A DNA stretch of 64,000 nucleotides from positions 3,324,001 to 3,388,000 of the forward strand of contig JAGYVD010000005.1 in assembly GCA_021209875.1 (NCBI GenBank). Direction: 5' to 3'. Position 1 is the first letter of the stretch. Each line of letters opens with the position of its first letter. The translations under genes were made by a program, and so were the position numbers. This DNA comes from Rosellinia necatrix (taxonomy: Eukaryota; Ascomycota; Sordariomycetes; Xylariales; Xylariaceae). Below, one piece after another: positions 47,437-58,349 of the stretch. The notes below the pieces were generated by a model. It did not search any database, had not been told where the DNA came from, and saw nothing but the letters and a program-made list of their open reading frames with translations.

Positions 47437-48321
47437 ATGAAGGCTATCATATCGGGAGCCACGGGCTTCGTGGGACGCGAAGTCCTACGTCAAAGCCTTT
47501 CACATCCCAAGATCACGTCTGTGGTGGCGTTGGCACGAACCCCTGTTACTATACACGAGGAGCTCCCTACGGGCAGCGACCCGTCCAAGTTGAAGGCTGT
47601 CGTAATCAAGGACTACGAAGTATACCCGGAAGAAGTCAAGAAGGAGCTCTCCGGTGCTAATGCTTGTATATGGTACGCATCACTTTATCCTCATGACTGT
47701 TCTCTAACAGACCGACCCTACTCTATCACTAACAGGAGTTAATAGGACTGTCGCTATCACTCCGACGAAATCTAAAACGTATGCGTTCGAGGAGGTCAAA
47801 CGCGTTTGTCAGACAACCGCAGTCGCTGGCTTGAGGTCCATGCACGAAGCCGGTACCGCAACCCCGTTCCGTTTCTTGTATATGAGCGGTGCGGCATCAG
47901 AGCGCGACCCAACGAAGACTCCAAAGTTCATGCCGGAGTATTGCTTAATGAGGGTATGTAAAATCTCTGATTGCATCATGCTGTTTAATGCTTCTTCGAT
48001 GTATTAAGTAGCACAGAACTAGCCGACAGTGGACTAACAAGATCAAAGGGGGAGACTGAGAGCATGCTCTTAGCCCTCGCGCAGGAACTCGGTAGTGGCA
48101 TCGAAGTAGCGGCGGCAAAGCCGGGCTACATTACGGCTTCCGGCGATTTGGCGCGTTCCGCAATGGCAGCTGTTGTGAGGACGGTATCCGGCATTCCATC
48201 TATCGATGTCGTAGACCTTGCGGCCGCGATGATTGAACAAGTTGTTGAGGGATTCGAAAAAGAGCCGCTGATGCCCGAGGATTTAATAAGGATCGCGGGA
48301 ACAATATCCCGTGCAACGTGA
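47437..48321 (+). CDS. NAD(P)-binding NmrA/epimerase-like protein
   Basis: Three exons, 47437-47672, 47746-47953 and 48049-48321, give 238 aa in frame. Acceptors were chosen to keep phase (TTAATAG and ATCAAAG). The N-terminus MKAIISGATGFVGREVL carries the GxxGxxG Rossmann motif (7-13). Later FRFLYMSGAASERDP and YCLMRGETESMLLAL fit the active-site strand and the Arg-Gly-Glu helix of small fungal NAD(P)-binding proteins of the NmrA/SDR-atypical kind. The C-terminus has PGYITASG, as in these enzymes. The first intron is 73 nt, the second 95 nt. Substrate unknown; likely cytosolic oxidoreductase. Confidence 0.8.
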
Positions 48322-48390
48322 ATCAGGGAGATCGATGACCAAGATAATTCCATAAGAATATCATGACTATCGCACCGGTTTAATTGCGTA

Positions 48391-48741
48391 ATGGCAAGCT
48401 CACCGCCAGGGGAGCAAGTTGGAGAGAAGGCCAGAGGATCACCAGATCATTTAGAACTCACCTATAGAGTAGAGCAAGCTTCTTCCTCAGCGGACGGTAG
48501 CAATCCGACGCCGGCACTACCCCCCCGCTCCTCAAATTCATCTATCGAAGTCCCTTTTGCGTATATCATTGGGCGTGTATATGATAAAGCTTGTCCAAAA
48601 GAGATAGACCAACTAACCGGTGTGGCTCTCCTCTTGGGGATCCATTTTCCCGTTGATTCTGCCGGCAGTGCAGGTCTTCCCTTGGTCATGGAGAATCGAT
48701 ACAACGACGGCACTTGTGCTGATTGGGTCGGGTCTATTTAA
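48391..48741 (+). CDS. Hypothetical short frame, doubtful
   Basis: An ATG-started frame of 116 aa, 70 bp after the NmrA-like gene and 67 bp before the next gene start. The first 50 residues are Ser/Pro-rich; residues 55-110 look more ordered (IEVPFAYIIGRVYDKACPK). No domain recognised. It could be a small gene, a relic, or chance. Confidence 0.25.
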   Translation: MASSPPGEQVGEKARGSPDHLELTYRVEQASSSADGSNPTPALPPRSSNSSIEVPFAYIIGRVYDKACPKEIDQLTGVALLLGIHFPVDSAGSAGLPLVMENRYNDGTCADWVGSI

Positions 48742-48807
48742 TCAATTGATTCCCGTCCCTATACTTCCTGCGGCCTCTGCCGTGGATACGCCAAACCTGT
48801 CGCTAAT

Positions 48808-49867
48808 ATGTTCTCTTCGACGTTTACGGGCTTGGTGGCGCTGGCGGCCTTTGCGCCAGGCGTCATCGCAGCCTGCAACCGGACCGCACTGCTTGAGTTC
48901 GCGGACGCATATGTCTTCGCGCATGAAAATGGTGACCATTCGGTTTCCTTCCTCCTTAGTTAAATGGCGATAACTCGGAGCACGCACACTCTGCTATTAC
49001 GTGGCGGTACTAAGTGTGAGAAAATTAGGCCAAGTGAGCAATCTCGAGAACATCGCCGATAACTTCACGTACATCGAGAACAACAAGACGCACGAGATAA
49101 CGAGCGGCATATGTAAGACCCCTCGAAATATTCAGCATCATCCCCTCCTTGATCGAATGAGAGCATCGAACACCCGGCGTCGTAATTCTGCCTTGAAACC
49201 ATCGATAGCCGACTGACGCGACTGACGCGACCGACCTCTAGTCTACAACGCGTTCGTAATCGACCACCGACACACGATCGCGGACACGGTCGAATGCGCG
49301 ACATACACGGAGCTGATCATCACGCGGAACGTGTCGGGGGCGTCGACGCCGCACGTGATCGGGACGCAGATCCGGCACAACGCGGCGGACATGAGCTGCT
49401 ACCTGATCGACCTGCTGGTGTCGGGGCCGGGGTCGTGGCTGTTCAACGCGACGCAGACGCTGTACTGGGCGCGGCGCGAGAGCTGGTCCCCCATCGACGA
49501 GGCGAAGCGCGACTCGCGCCAGAAGCTCAAGGCCGCGGCCGACGCCTACCTCGACATGTGGAGCAACAAGAGCGCCGTCGACGCCGTGCCCTGGGGCACG
49601 CCGTGCGCCCGCCTCGAGGGCTCCGTCTACACCGGCAACGGCGGCCCCAACGACTCCTGCAAGCCCGGCATCCCCACCAACAACAACCAGGCCCCCAACT
49701 CGCACCGCCGGTATGTCATCGACGAGTCGTATGGGGCGATCGATGTCATGTGTATCTTCGAGCACCTTGCCAACGCGCCTGATAGCCATGAGTTCCGGAT
49801 GGAGAACGGGAAGTTGCGTTATATCCATACCATCACCCTTGCTGATAGCAACGTGGTACACCCGTGA
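48808..49867 (+). CDS. Secreted protein, DUF8021-like
   Basis: Three exons, 48808-48931, 49029-49112 and 49242-49867, give 277 aa in frame. The introns are 97 and 129 nt, long for this region. The N-terminus MFSSTFTGLVALAAFAPGVIA is a signal peptide, followed by CNRTALLEFADAYVFA. The rest has HTIADTVECATYTELI, SGPGSWLFNATQTLYWA, WSPIDEAKRDSRQKLKAAAD, AYLDMW and PWGTPCARLEGSVYTG, then RRYVIDESYGAIDVMCIF and DSHEFRMENGKLRYIHTIT. This pattern matches the secreted fungal family I know as DUF8021 (function unknown). Two N-glycosylation sites (NVS, NAT). The first exons were fixed by signal peptide and phase. Confidence 0.75.
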
Positions 49868-51019
49868 TAGTTTAGTACAGGGTAGGATTATGATTGGGGC
49901 TAGGGCATTCTTCCCGAACAAGGGTCTCCAATTCTATTTTTCTTTAACTAGCTATACTTTGGCATCTGAGTACTCAGTTGAAAGAGTAGCATAGTACAAC
50001 TACCAATTTGATCAGTATCTGCATCGCGACTCCGAATGTGACCACAGCCTGGTAAATCGACATATCATCTTTTTCACGCTCGGGCTTAACTGGGGCTGAG
50101 GAGGAAGCCTGTCCCCCTTGAGAAGCGTATAATCCAACTCGATTGTCAATGCCACAACACCCGGGCGCGAAAAGGAAACACGCGGAGGAAGCTACTCTAA
50201 ATGGGAACAGGTATAATAAGTAGTTATGCTCGACTAAGTTGTTTTTCGCTCAAACTGCCAGGAAGTTAGTGGTCTGTAAAAAGGCATCATTCTGCCTTGG
50301 TAACATCTAAACTGCACAGGGGTATCCGAGATAGGCCACCCAACAAAACGTACAACATCAGAGTCTCGGAAATACCATGGTACGATGGGTCACGAGGTTT
50401 CTCGGCTGGCATGGCTCGGGCTGTACAAGCGGTCGGTGTAAAGTACCTCGAGGGTCGCCCGGGGTCGACAGCATCTCGTCGGATCATGCCAAGACTATAG
50501 CGGTTAGGTTACTTTTCTACCCAACGGCCATACTATTGAACGTTCTCCTCAAGGAGGAAAGGTGAAGACGTGCTAAGCTAGTTCTGTCATGGTTTCTGCG
50601 AGATGCAACTACGTTAGTAATCTAGTAGCGGCCACAGCTGTAAAAATTTCATAATGATTGGCTGAATAGTCAGCAACCAAATCAACATCAATCGCTCATG
50701 GCAGCCCTGGGAGTAAGCCGGGAGGACGTAGACCATCGAGCTGAAGTTGAGCTGAAGAGCCACATCTCGTATTCCACGCCACTATACGACATGCCACCGA
50801 TTCCCATAGCTTCGATTAACCCAAAGAGAAAGGCAAGAGGTCATAAGATGCAACCCTTATGCTGCTACTCACACGCAAACAAGGAGCGGTGTCGTAGTAT
50901 AAAGGTAGGTAATCCCCATCGGCCATCCTCCCTGACATTCTCATTGCCTTATTCCAAAATCATATAAACGTTCATCGAGGCTACTTCGACGTGTGGAATT
51001 GTTAGCCCACGGGATCAAA
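49868..51019. other. Intergenic, 1.15 kb
   Basis: Region between two same-strand secreted-protein genes. Short frames at 50287-50967 carry no recognisable motif. No repeat seen. Confidence 0.5.
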
Positions 51020-51886
51020 ATGGCGATTATCACTCGTCTCGTCGTCGCTCTTGCGGTGGCAGTGTCATCAGTCTCGGCCCAGGCATCCACAACTGTCTGT
51101 ACTCAGACGGCCTGCCATCAAGACAATTGCTACCGCAACCTTGCACAATCCACTGCATTCTGCGCATCTTTCACGGCGCCACCTCAGCCGGGAACGACTG
51201 CTAGTACAGCAACTCTTAACCCGATCCAATCCTCCTGCGGGGTTACCCGCCTGTCATCAGCCTGCTCCTGTCTCTATCCTCCCGGTGCCACCACCCAGGC
51301 AACCCAAGCCAGCATAACCCAATGCACCACTCTCCCGCTCGCCCCGTCTCCCACAGCGCTGGGGGTGGACTTCGAGACCGGGAGTCAGACCATATACGTC
51401 GGGCGGACGTACAACGTGAACAACTATTCCACCATATCGGACCCGTCGCTCGCTCACTCGCCGCCCAACCTCTTCCGCGTGACCTTCGCGCCCGAGGCGC
51501 CGGGCAGCTTCGACTCGCGCAACGTGAACCTGTTCGCCACGGGCCTGATGCGCCCGTTCACCGCCTACACGTTCACGTTCTGGGCGAGGGCGGACGCCCC
51601 GGCCAACCCGAGCGATTCCGGCATTGACTACATCAACCTCATCGTGCAGGGCCTCAAGAAGGGGCCGGCCCCGCCCGACCTCGTGCTGGCCGAGAGCCCC
51701 AACACCTTTTCCAACAGCCTGCTCAGTCCCGCGTTGGACACGACTTGGAGGAAGTACCAGAAGACCTTCAACTCGGGAGAATGGCCGTACTTTTACATCA
51801 CGTTCTACTTCAATAACGGCGGGTATAGCTACAGCGGTGTGGTGCCTAGCTTGTATATAGACGATGTCAGTCTTGTTCAGGTGTAG
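51020..51886 (+). CDS. Secreted protein with Cys-rich N-terminus and carbohydrate-binding-like domain
   Basis: Single exon, 288 aa, starting at MAIITRLVV (51020); an upstream in-frame codon at 50993 is not an ATG. Residues 1-20 are a signal peptide. Residues 25-90 hold eight Cys in TVCTQTACHQDNCYRNL, FCASF, SSCGV and SACSCLYPP, a pattern common in fungal extracellular proteins. After a short linker, residues about 115-288 form a beta-rich domain: LGVDFETGSQTIYVGRTY, TAYTFTFWARAD, TTWRKYQKTFNSGEW and a final YIDDVSLVQV, typical of CBM4/9-like galactose-binding folds. Likely binds a cell-wall or plant polysaccharide; no catalytic motif seen. Confidence 0.75.
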   Translation: MAIITRLVVALAVAVSSVSAQASTTVCTQTACHQDNCYRNLAQSTAFCASFTAPPQPGTTASTATLNPIQSSCGVTRLSSACSCLYPPGATTQATQASITQCTTLPLAPSPTALGVDFETGSQTIYVGRTYNVNNYSTISDPSLAHSPPNLFRVTFAPEAPGSFDSRNVNLFATGLMRPFTAYTFTFWARADAPANPSDSGIDYINLIVQGLKKGPAPPDLVLAESPNTFSNSLLSPALDTTWRKYQKTFNSGEWPYFYITFYFNNGGYSYSGVVPSLYIDDVSLVQV

Positions 51887-52464
51887 TAGATAAATTCAGA
51901 AGTTGGGGAACGTCTTGCGAAACAATGCAAAAAAGAAGCCAAATAAAAAAAAATAACAAAATAAGAACGCACAACAGGAGGGATACATTGGTCATCCTAA
52001 CCTAGCTAACTCATCTGTTGATTGCGGGGGTTGGTCTGGAAAAATAATAATGCAGATATCTTGCGTGTTGAAATCTATTTTCAGGTCCCAGTGTCAAAGC
52101 CAAAGCCTTGTCACAGACGTAGCAGTTCAACCCTCAGGATATAGAAAATTCCTAACCAACTAATATCCATGCTGGAACTAGGTATCTTTTACCGACGGCT
52201 TGCCATGCCTTGATATTGAATAAATGTTATAACGTTCGGGGAGATCTTGGATCTTTCACTAGAATTTACGATATCTTAACCTATTAACGGACTTTCACTC
52301 GCAGGGGGCTCTATTTCTATATTGTGTTTACAACTTTTCTATTTTCTCTCTAACGTCCTTCAACGATTATTTTGGCCTTTTTTTGTTTATTCTTTTCCTA
52401 TCATTATTTTTCTTTTTTTCTTCATTTTCTTTGGTTTATCCCTCCTTTGGCGGGACCATGGTGC
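51887..52464. other. Intergenic, T-rich toward the right
   Basis: 0.6 kb between convergent genes. A pyrimidine-rich stretch at 52322-52440 follows the end of the small zinc-protein gene. No gene seen. Confidence 0.5.
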
Positions 52465-52593
52465 TTACTCGGTATATTCGCAATTGTCGCACATCTCATG
52501 GCCGCAACGGCAAGTGTTGGTCGTGCTAGGGAAGATTCTGTTACACTTACAGCACGTCCATTCATCTCGGGCGGTCACAGTAGTAGGAGCCAT
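52465..52593 (-). CDS. Tiny zinc-binding protein (42 aa)
   Basis: Starting at the ATG at 52593 gives MAPTTVTARDEW followed by CCKC, CRCGHEMCDNC and EYTE: three Cys pairs spaced as in a zinc ribbon. Similar minimal Cys-pair peptides are common in fungal genomes. The frame stays open for another 100 codons upstream, but that stretch is Ser/His/Gln repeats (from GTGGTTGTGGG-type repeats at 52683-52765) and is more likely leader sequence. No introns. Function unknown. Confidence 0.55.
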   Translation of the reverse strand: MAPTTVTARDEWTCCKCNRIFPSTTNTCRCGHEMCDNCEYTE

Positions 52594-53377
52594 TGTGTCC
52601 GGTTGAGAAAGCGATGACCTAGAGCTATCGTTGTTCAGGGAGAAATTCAACTTGTGGGAAGCGTGATCGTAGAAGTGTTGTTGTGCGGAGTGTGGTTGTG
52701 GGGAGTGTGGCGATTGGGAGTGTGATTGTAGTGTAGTGGATTGTGGTTGGGAGTGAGGTCGTGTTGTTGAAATTATCCTGTTGCCAATGGGTATAACCGC
52801 GGGTTTAAATAGACCAAAAAAAAATAGTAACAAGTCATAATTACAACAGTGCGTTCCTGTAGACAATATGTTGAGATCAGAAGACGTGCGCATCGTTATG
52901 AAACAAGTCGCAAGATTATTTTTGTTCCAAAGAACATTCCGGTAAAGAACAATGCCGTTGATCGTATATGATCAAGCTATGTGTTTTAATTTATCGTTTT
53001 CAATACCATTGACATCTTGCAACTTGTAGTACTGGCAGTGCTCGCCACCCAAGCTCATGTCCATGTCGCCGGCTAATAACTTGGACGCGTGGCGGGTGGC
53101 ATCCGTCAGAGTTCGATGACTGTTACTCGAAAGCTAAGGGAAGCCGCTTAATAGAACAGACTACAATAATCTTTATATATTTTGTCAATATTTTGTGATT
53201 GCGTTAGAAAAAACCGACAAAGCTATCCAGATCGGCCTATACCCGACACAGATCCCCAAGCGCGGCTATTTACAATGATGCGTCTTGAACCCCGACATCT
53301 TCCGCATGAGCCCCTAGCAACCCTCTTTTCCCTACCTCAGCGCCAGTAAAACCCCCCTCGGGGTGGGAGAGGGGATT
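52594..53377. other. Intergenic upstream of the zinc protein, with GT-rich repeats
   Basis: Contains GTGTGGTTGTGGGGAGTGTGG-type imperfect repeats (52683-52765) in the likely 5' leader of the tiny zinc protein. No other feature seen. Confidence 0.5.
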
Positions 53378-55140
53378 TCACCAGCCCTTAATCTTGCGCA
53401 TGCTGCCCTCCTGGTCGAGGGCCTTGTGCATGTCGAAGCTGTTCCACAGCAGGTGCGGCTCGTGGCCCATGCCCTTGCGGAGGCACTCGGACTCGGCCTT
53501 GTCGAAGTAGTCGCGGAGGATGGGGCGGTACTCGTCGTGGGCGCAGCGGTCGATGATGACGCGGGCGCGCTCACGCGGGCTGAGCCCGCGCACGTCGGCC
53601 AGCCCGGTCTCGGTCACGACGACGTCGAGGTCGTGCTCCGTCTGGTCCACGTGCGTGCACATGGGCACGATGCAGCTGACGCCGAGCGGGTCCGTCCGCG
53701 TCGGCCGCGTCGACGGCGTGTGCATGATGCTGTACTTGGCCGACCGCAGGAAGTCCGCCGAGCCCCCGAGCCCGTTGAGCATCCGGCTGCCCATGACACA
53801 CGTGCTGTTCGCGTGCGCGTAGATGTCCACCTCCACCGGCGTGTTCATCCCGATCACCCCCAGCCGCCGGATGATCTCAGGCGAGTTCGACACCTGCTGC
53901 GCCCGCAGCAGCAGCTTGTCGTGGTACGCCTCCCAGTTGTCGTAGAAGCGTTTGAACCCGTCCGGGGAGAAGCGGATGGAAGTGGCCGTGGCGAAGTCGA
54001 GGCGCCCCGAGTCGAACAGGTCGAGGAACGTGTCCTGGATCACTTCTGTCCAGACCTTGAGGTTATAGAAGTTCGACTCGCTCAGTCCGCCGATGACGGC
54101 GTTGGCAATATTTCCAATGCCAGATTGCAGAGGAAGAAGGGACTTCGGCATCCGTCCGTGCTTGACTTCGTGCTCGAAGAACTCGATTAAATGGTTAGCG
54201 ATGGCCTGCGATGCTTCATCGGCAGGGGCATTGGGCGCCGTCTGATCCTGGTAATCCGATTCAATGATTCCAATAACCTTCTCGGGGTCAATAGGAATTG
54301 AGGTCGAGCCGATCCGGTCCTCGACTTGCATGACCAAATACGGCTTTCGGCGTGGTGGTAGATCCGTCATTGTGATATCGTGTAGACCCTCGAAGCTGGG
54401 AATCGCGGTATTTACTTCGATGATAATCTGTCGTTCCCATGATCAACTCATACTATACTCCCACGAAATCGTAGCAGGTGAACATACCTTGTCAGCCATC
54501 TGAATAAGTTCAGGCGTTGCCCCCACAGAGGCGCCCGGCACGATGCTGCCATCTTCTTTGATCGCACTAGCCTCGACGACGACAACATCTAGTTTGTTAT
54601 TTGGCCGGTCCTTTGTATAAAAGCCCTGCAGTGTGTTAGGTGCTTAGGGTCCGCAATTGGCATGTTTACTTCGGCGCATTGACGACACTTACGTAGACTA
54701 GATCGACGGGAAACATGGAGAGGTGCTTATCGAAGAAGTTGATTCTCCCGGCGTTGATGCCTTTCGCGATCGACTTGCCGACTTGATGGGGCGACCTTCG
54801 GCTGATCATATCCAAACTAGCCCATCGGTCTTCCGTCTCAGCACCAGACGAGGCTCCTACGAAAAGCTCATATCGCAATTTGCCTTGGAGGTTATTCTTC
54901 TCTACGTGGTCGGCTAAAAAGGTCGGGGTCTTCCTACACTCCGTGTTAGTTCAGTATGTCCTGAGTAAGCGCACTGGCCATGACGTACTTGGGGTATCCA
55001 ACGCCCGTGAACCCGGACCATCCAATTGAGGCGCCATTGGGGAAATGATGAATCAGATCCTCTGGACGGCAAAGCTTTTTGAGAAACGAAGCTCGCTGAA
55101 CACGGGCCTTGAGGGCCTGAGATGCCACGAGCGACGTCAT
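53378..55140 (-). CDS. ACH1: Acetyl-CoA hydrolase / CoA transferase (Ach1 type)
   Basis: Four exons: 55140-54989, 54933-54693, 54625-54488 and 54427-53378 (introns 55, 67, 60 nt), 526 aa in frame, the usual Ach1 length. Exon 1 reads [30 protein letters not shown] and exon 2 [23 protein letters not shown]. Exon 3 has [20 protein letters not shown]; the last exon holds [28 protein letters not shown] and [15 protein letters not shown], all typical of the family. Ach1 is mitochondrial and transfers CoA between succinyl-CoA and acetate, detoxifying acetate and propionate. An upstream in-frame ATG at 55167 would add nine residues. GC-rich last exon. No damage seen. Confidence 0.92.
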
Positions 55141-56038
55141 ACTGTTGTCACCAGAGCGGCTTCCCACTTGGAGCGTGGAGGAGCTTGGCGGCAGTGATTA
55201 GGGGGAAGGGAGGAAGATATGAAGCGGAAGAACAACAAGGCAGAATAAAAAACAAAACAAAACAAAGCAATATGAGGTCGAGGAGAAAAATAAGAGAAAG
55301 AAACTACTGCCAAGTAAACTCTAAGCAGAGTAAATTTACGTCACCCGTTTCATTGCTAGGGCAATCGTACGTCGGCCGTTCGCGAGTAGGCAAAACGACC
55401 GAATCAGAACCGAATTTATCGAGACATGGGTGTATGTAAGTAGCTCACCAGTCCCACCTCTCACCCGCCGCCGAGCGATGAGGGGATTTTATCCACCCTT
55501 CCGGTTACAGTCGAGTTGGGGAAATGTATATCAGGGTAGCATTATGCTTGGGAATCGAGAACATGTATGGTATGGCCATGTTGGCCAAAACCGTTCGTTT
55601 TCGTCACGATCGTGATACGCTCGCTGAGTTTATACCTATCTAGATTTCGACAATCACCGGAAGTGAATATGTCCACAACACTTACACGGCGCCTACACGG
55701 CACCGCTTCCTATGCGCCGATTGCATTAGCTTCCGAGGGTAGCACTTGGGTAGGTACAATCCAAGCTAACCCGGGCGCCGGTTGTCAGTCTTCCTTTTGT
55801 CCGGCTAGTTAGCCGACTAGGCCCCGTCCTCCCGCTTCATCTCCACAAACTAGGAGACGTATTGATAAGATAAGTCTTTGGAGTGGGGTCAATAAGCCGG
55901 GAGCTCGGCCTACGGTTGACAGCTTGGAGCTTTATACTATCTAGGTTCGTAGCAGGTGCGCGGTGTAATAGTCGAGATGGTAGAGGGGATGGTGTATTCA
56001 TGTCTTTGTTTCATGTCTATAATATTGGCAATGCTAGA
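55141..56038. other. Intergenic, 0.9 kb
   Basis: Upstream of the Ach1 gene and downstream of the DUF1992 gene. An A-rich tract (55240-55310) is present. Short frames have no motif. Confidence 0.5.
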
Positions 56039-57658
56039 CTAATTATCTTGTCGATGTCGACCAAGGAGGTCGCGCCACATCTCTTTCAATCCGTAATACG
56101 GTGCTTTCGAGTCGTAGATCTTGGCTTTCGCCCCGTCATTCCCGAGGCGATCTAAAATGCTACTCGGTTGGCCCCCGACGGCCCCTACGAAAGCGTTTGA
56201 TGGCTGTGAAGCTCTTTCTTTAATGGTATCAGCGAGGAGAGGAGCAACATCGGCGTAGCAGTTGTTGAGCTCTCTTTGTAAACTGAAGTATGGCTTTTTC
56301 GCGAGATCAGGAGCCATAAGATTATACGACCGGGCGAGTGTATTCATGTTATTGATCGAGGACTCCATGTAGGACTGTTCGGACTTTAACCACTCCGGAT
56401 CTCGAAAAAGCTGGAGCGGAGTCGCAGCGGATTCGGACTCGCCAACGCTGCCCTCCGCCTCTGGCGATTCTTCCGTACTCGGTTGAGCCGCGTTCACTGG
56501 CTGTCGGATCTTGGCCATGACGACATCGTCAGTTGAGTTGGTGGGAATTGTCATCCCATCCACATCCCCTTTCCGAAGATTATGAAGCTTTTCTGCTTTA
56601 GCGAACTGTCTGGCGCGTTCTATTTTATCCTCCAGCGACCCGCCTTTACTTGCTATCATCCGAGCCGCATGACGTTTCCAGTCATTTCGGAGCCGGGCTC
56701 GAAATGTGTTGGCCGCCTTGGTTAGCTCCTGCTGCTTCTCAATCCAAGGAGGGACCAGATCCTGCCGTTTGATCATCTTATTCATGATGTACTCGGTAGT
56801 ATCAATAAACGGATTGTCACTCCTCGCATCCCGCTCAATGCCTTTACCGCGCGGGATGTGCTTGAACTGTCCCCTCGCAATAGCATCCTCAATGCGCTCG
56901 TTTGCTAACGACGAGAGACCAGCTAATGTGTTAGGCAAGGCCCGAGCTCCCGGCTGGAAACGCTCCCGGTACTCTTCTCTTCTAGCTGCCTTCTCCTTAT
57001 CGCTGAGAGTCCCTTCGGATTCCTTCATTCCTAGACTGGCGTATACAGAGGCTTTGTCTCGTGCATTGGCCACTTTGTGCCCAGGGTTGAGTTTAGGTGA
57101 CAGTCTTATTCGCGTGTCCACCGGTTGAAGATCGGATATTTTGGGGCGACCGCGCAACCGTCGTTCTAAGGGCTTGTGCGCGTCCGTGAGCATTCGCAAA
57201 GCAGCGTCTTCGGGGGTTTCTTGCCCTGTCCAGGGCTGGCTTGTGGCGGCTATTCGGGTCCCTCGGCCCGCTGATGCTGGCATATCCGCTTCCGCAAAGG
57301 CAGCAGCATGCTCGGATCGGAATTGTGCATCTTTCACTTTTGCCAGCAGCCGTTCCTTCAGCTCGTCTGAAAACCCGGCATCTTCGATCGCTCGTCGACC
57401 TGCCCTCCCGCCTGTCAGCAGGGTCTCCTCTGTCGCTTCTTGGAGACGACGGGTCATCGCGCCCGGCTCGGGGGCCGAGGCCGGGGGAACGGCGCTCTTT
57501 GTCGCATCCTGGGTTTCGTTTGTACTCGTAGACGATTGGTCGCCGGATCTGGTCGCGTGGCTCCTCCTCGAGTCTATCGTAGGGTATGTGCAATTGGAAT
57601 AAAGTAATGTCGACGCGCAGCGGATGCACACATACGGGCGCACCATCAGGCTAGCCAT
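56039..57658 (-). CDS. DUF1992 / DnaJ-homologue subfamily C member 28-like mitochondrial protein
   Basis: Single exon, 539 aa from the ATG at 57658 (an upstream TTG only extends the frame). The N-terminus MASLMVRPYVCIRCASTLLYSN is rich in Arg/Ser/hydroxyl residues and fits a mitochondrial targeting peptide. The DUF1992 core lies near residues 250-350: LSSLANERIEDAIARGQF, KGIERDARSDNPFIDTTEYIMNKMIKRQ and LVPPWIEKQQELTKAANTFR. No J domain is visible, as is usual for fungal members. The C-terminal 150 residues include SINNMNTLARSYNLMAPDLAKKPYFSLQREL. Function in fungi unknown; probably a conserved housekeeping gene. Confidence 0.88.
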   Translation of the reverse strand: MASLMVRPYVCIRCASTLLYSNCTYPTIDSRRSHATRSGDQSSTSTNETQDATKSAVPPASAPEPGAMTRRLQEATEETLLTGGRAGRRAIEDAGFSDELKERLLAKVKDAQFRSEHAAAFAEADMPASAGRGTRIAATSQPWTGQETPEDAALRMLTDAHKPLERRLRGRPKISDLQPVDTRIRLSPKLNPGHKVANARDKASVYASLGMKESEGTLSDKEKAARREEYRERFQPGARALPNTLAGLSSLANERIEDAIARGQFKHIPRGKGIERDARSDNPFIDTTEYIMNKMIKRQDLVPPWIEKQQELTKAANTFRARLRNDWKRHAARMIASKGGSLEDKIERARQFAKAEKLHNLRKGDVDGMTIPTNSTDDVVMAKIRQPVNAAQPSTEESPEAEGSVGESESAATPLQLFRDPEWLKSEQSYMESSINNMNTLARSYNLMAPDLAKKPYFSLQRELNNCYADVAPLLADTIKERASQPSNAFVGAVGGQPSSILDRLGNDGAKAKIYDSKAPYYGLKEMWRDLLGRHRQDN

Positions 57659-57818
57659 CGCCCTCTCTGTCAAGAAGCGGGAGATTGGAGGGAAGAACCA
57701 TCGCGTCGAAGTAGAGGCAATTGAAGAGCTCCAATTGAAGGTAGTCAGTCACCCCACCCCCAGAAGTTGGCAGGAGAAGACAGCCGGAGTTAGTCGGCGG
57801 TAGGTGCCACCAAGGTCC

Positions 57819-57869
57819 GGTCCCCAGCACGGTGTCCTCAGCACGGTCCCCAGCACTGTCCCCAGCAAT
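57819..57869. repeat. Imperfect GTCCCCAGCAC tandem repeat
   Basis: Four copies of a 12-14-bp unit close to GGTCCCCAGCAC, upstream of the DUF1992 gene. Confidence 0.7.
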
Positions 57870-58191
57870 GCACTGAAACACTAACTAGGTAATGCAGGAA
57901 GTCAGCACCAAACTTGAGCCTATTCTAGCAATATGCAATATGGTCCCTCTGCGGCCTCACTCTACATCAGTGTTACTCGTTCCACACCTCTTTTCCATAC
58001 CCGTTATTATATGGTGTGAAAGGCGTCGTGAAGCCAGCCATCTGTATAGATGACCCACTTGGATCTTTAGACCGAGGATGGAACGACTTCTACAATGGTG
58101 CCTGCTTTTCTTTGTCTCGTCTATCTACAAGTAGGCCGTTCCACGCTGTTTGCGGTCGGCCGTAGACAGCCTGTATGAGGAAACGGATTGT

Positions 58192-58245
58192 GATTCTTAC
58201 GATTCTTACGATCCTTATGGCCCTTACGGTCCTTACGGTCCTTTC
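58192..58245. repeat. 9-bp tandem repeat (six units)
   Basis: Six head-to-tail units: GATTCTTAC twice, GATCCTTAT, GGCCCTTAC, GGTCCTTAC and GGTCCTTTC. It sits about 105 bp before the start codon of the next gene and could influence its transcription; that is inference. Confidence 0.75.
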
Positions 58246-58349
58246 ATTATACAATTAGAAATGAACACCAGTCTCTGACTCGTATGTCTGATGACCGAAC
58301 TCTTCAACATATACTCACAGAGCCCTATTATTTCAACAAGCACGTACCA

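Larger units (their letters stand above)
57659..58349. other. Intergenic with two tandem repeats
   Basis: 0.7 kb between divergent genes, holding 12-14-bp repeats at 57819-57869 and a 9-bp array at 58192-58245. No gene seen. Confidence 0.5.

Noticed and set aside
49238..49921. 227-aa minus-strand frame
   Set aside because: Antisense shadow of the secreted DUF8021-like gene in GC-rich DNA; Arg/Val/Asp-rich with no motif.
53363..54190. 275-aa plus-strand frame
   Set aside because: Antisense shadow of the GC-rich last exon of the Ach1-type gene.
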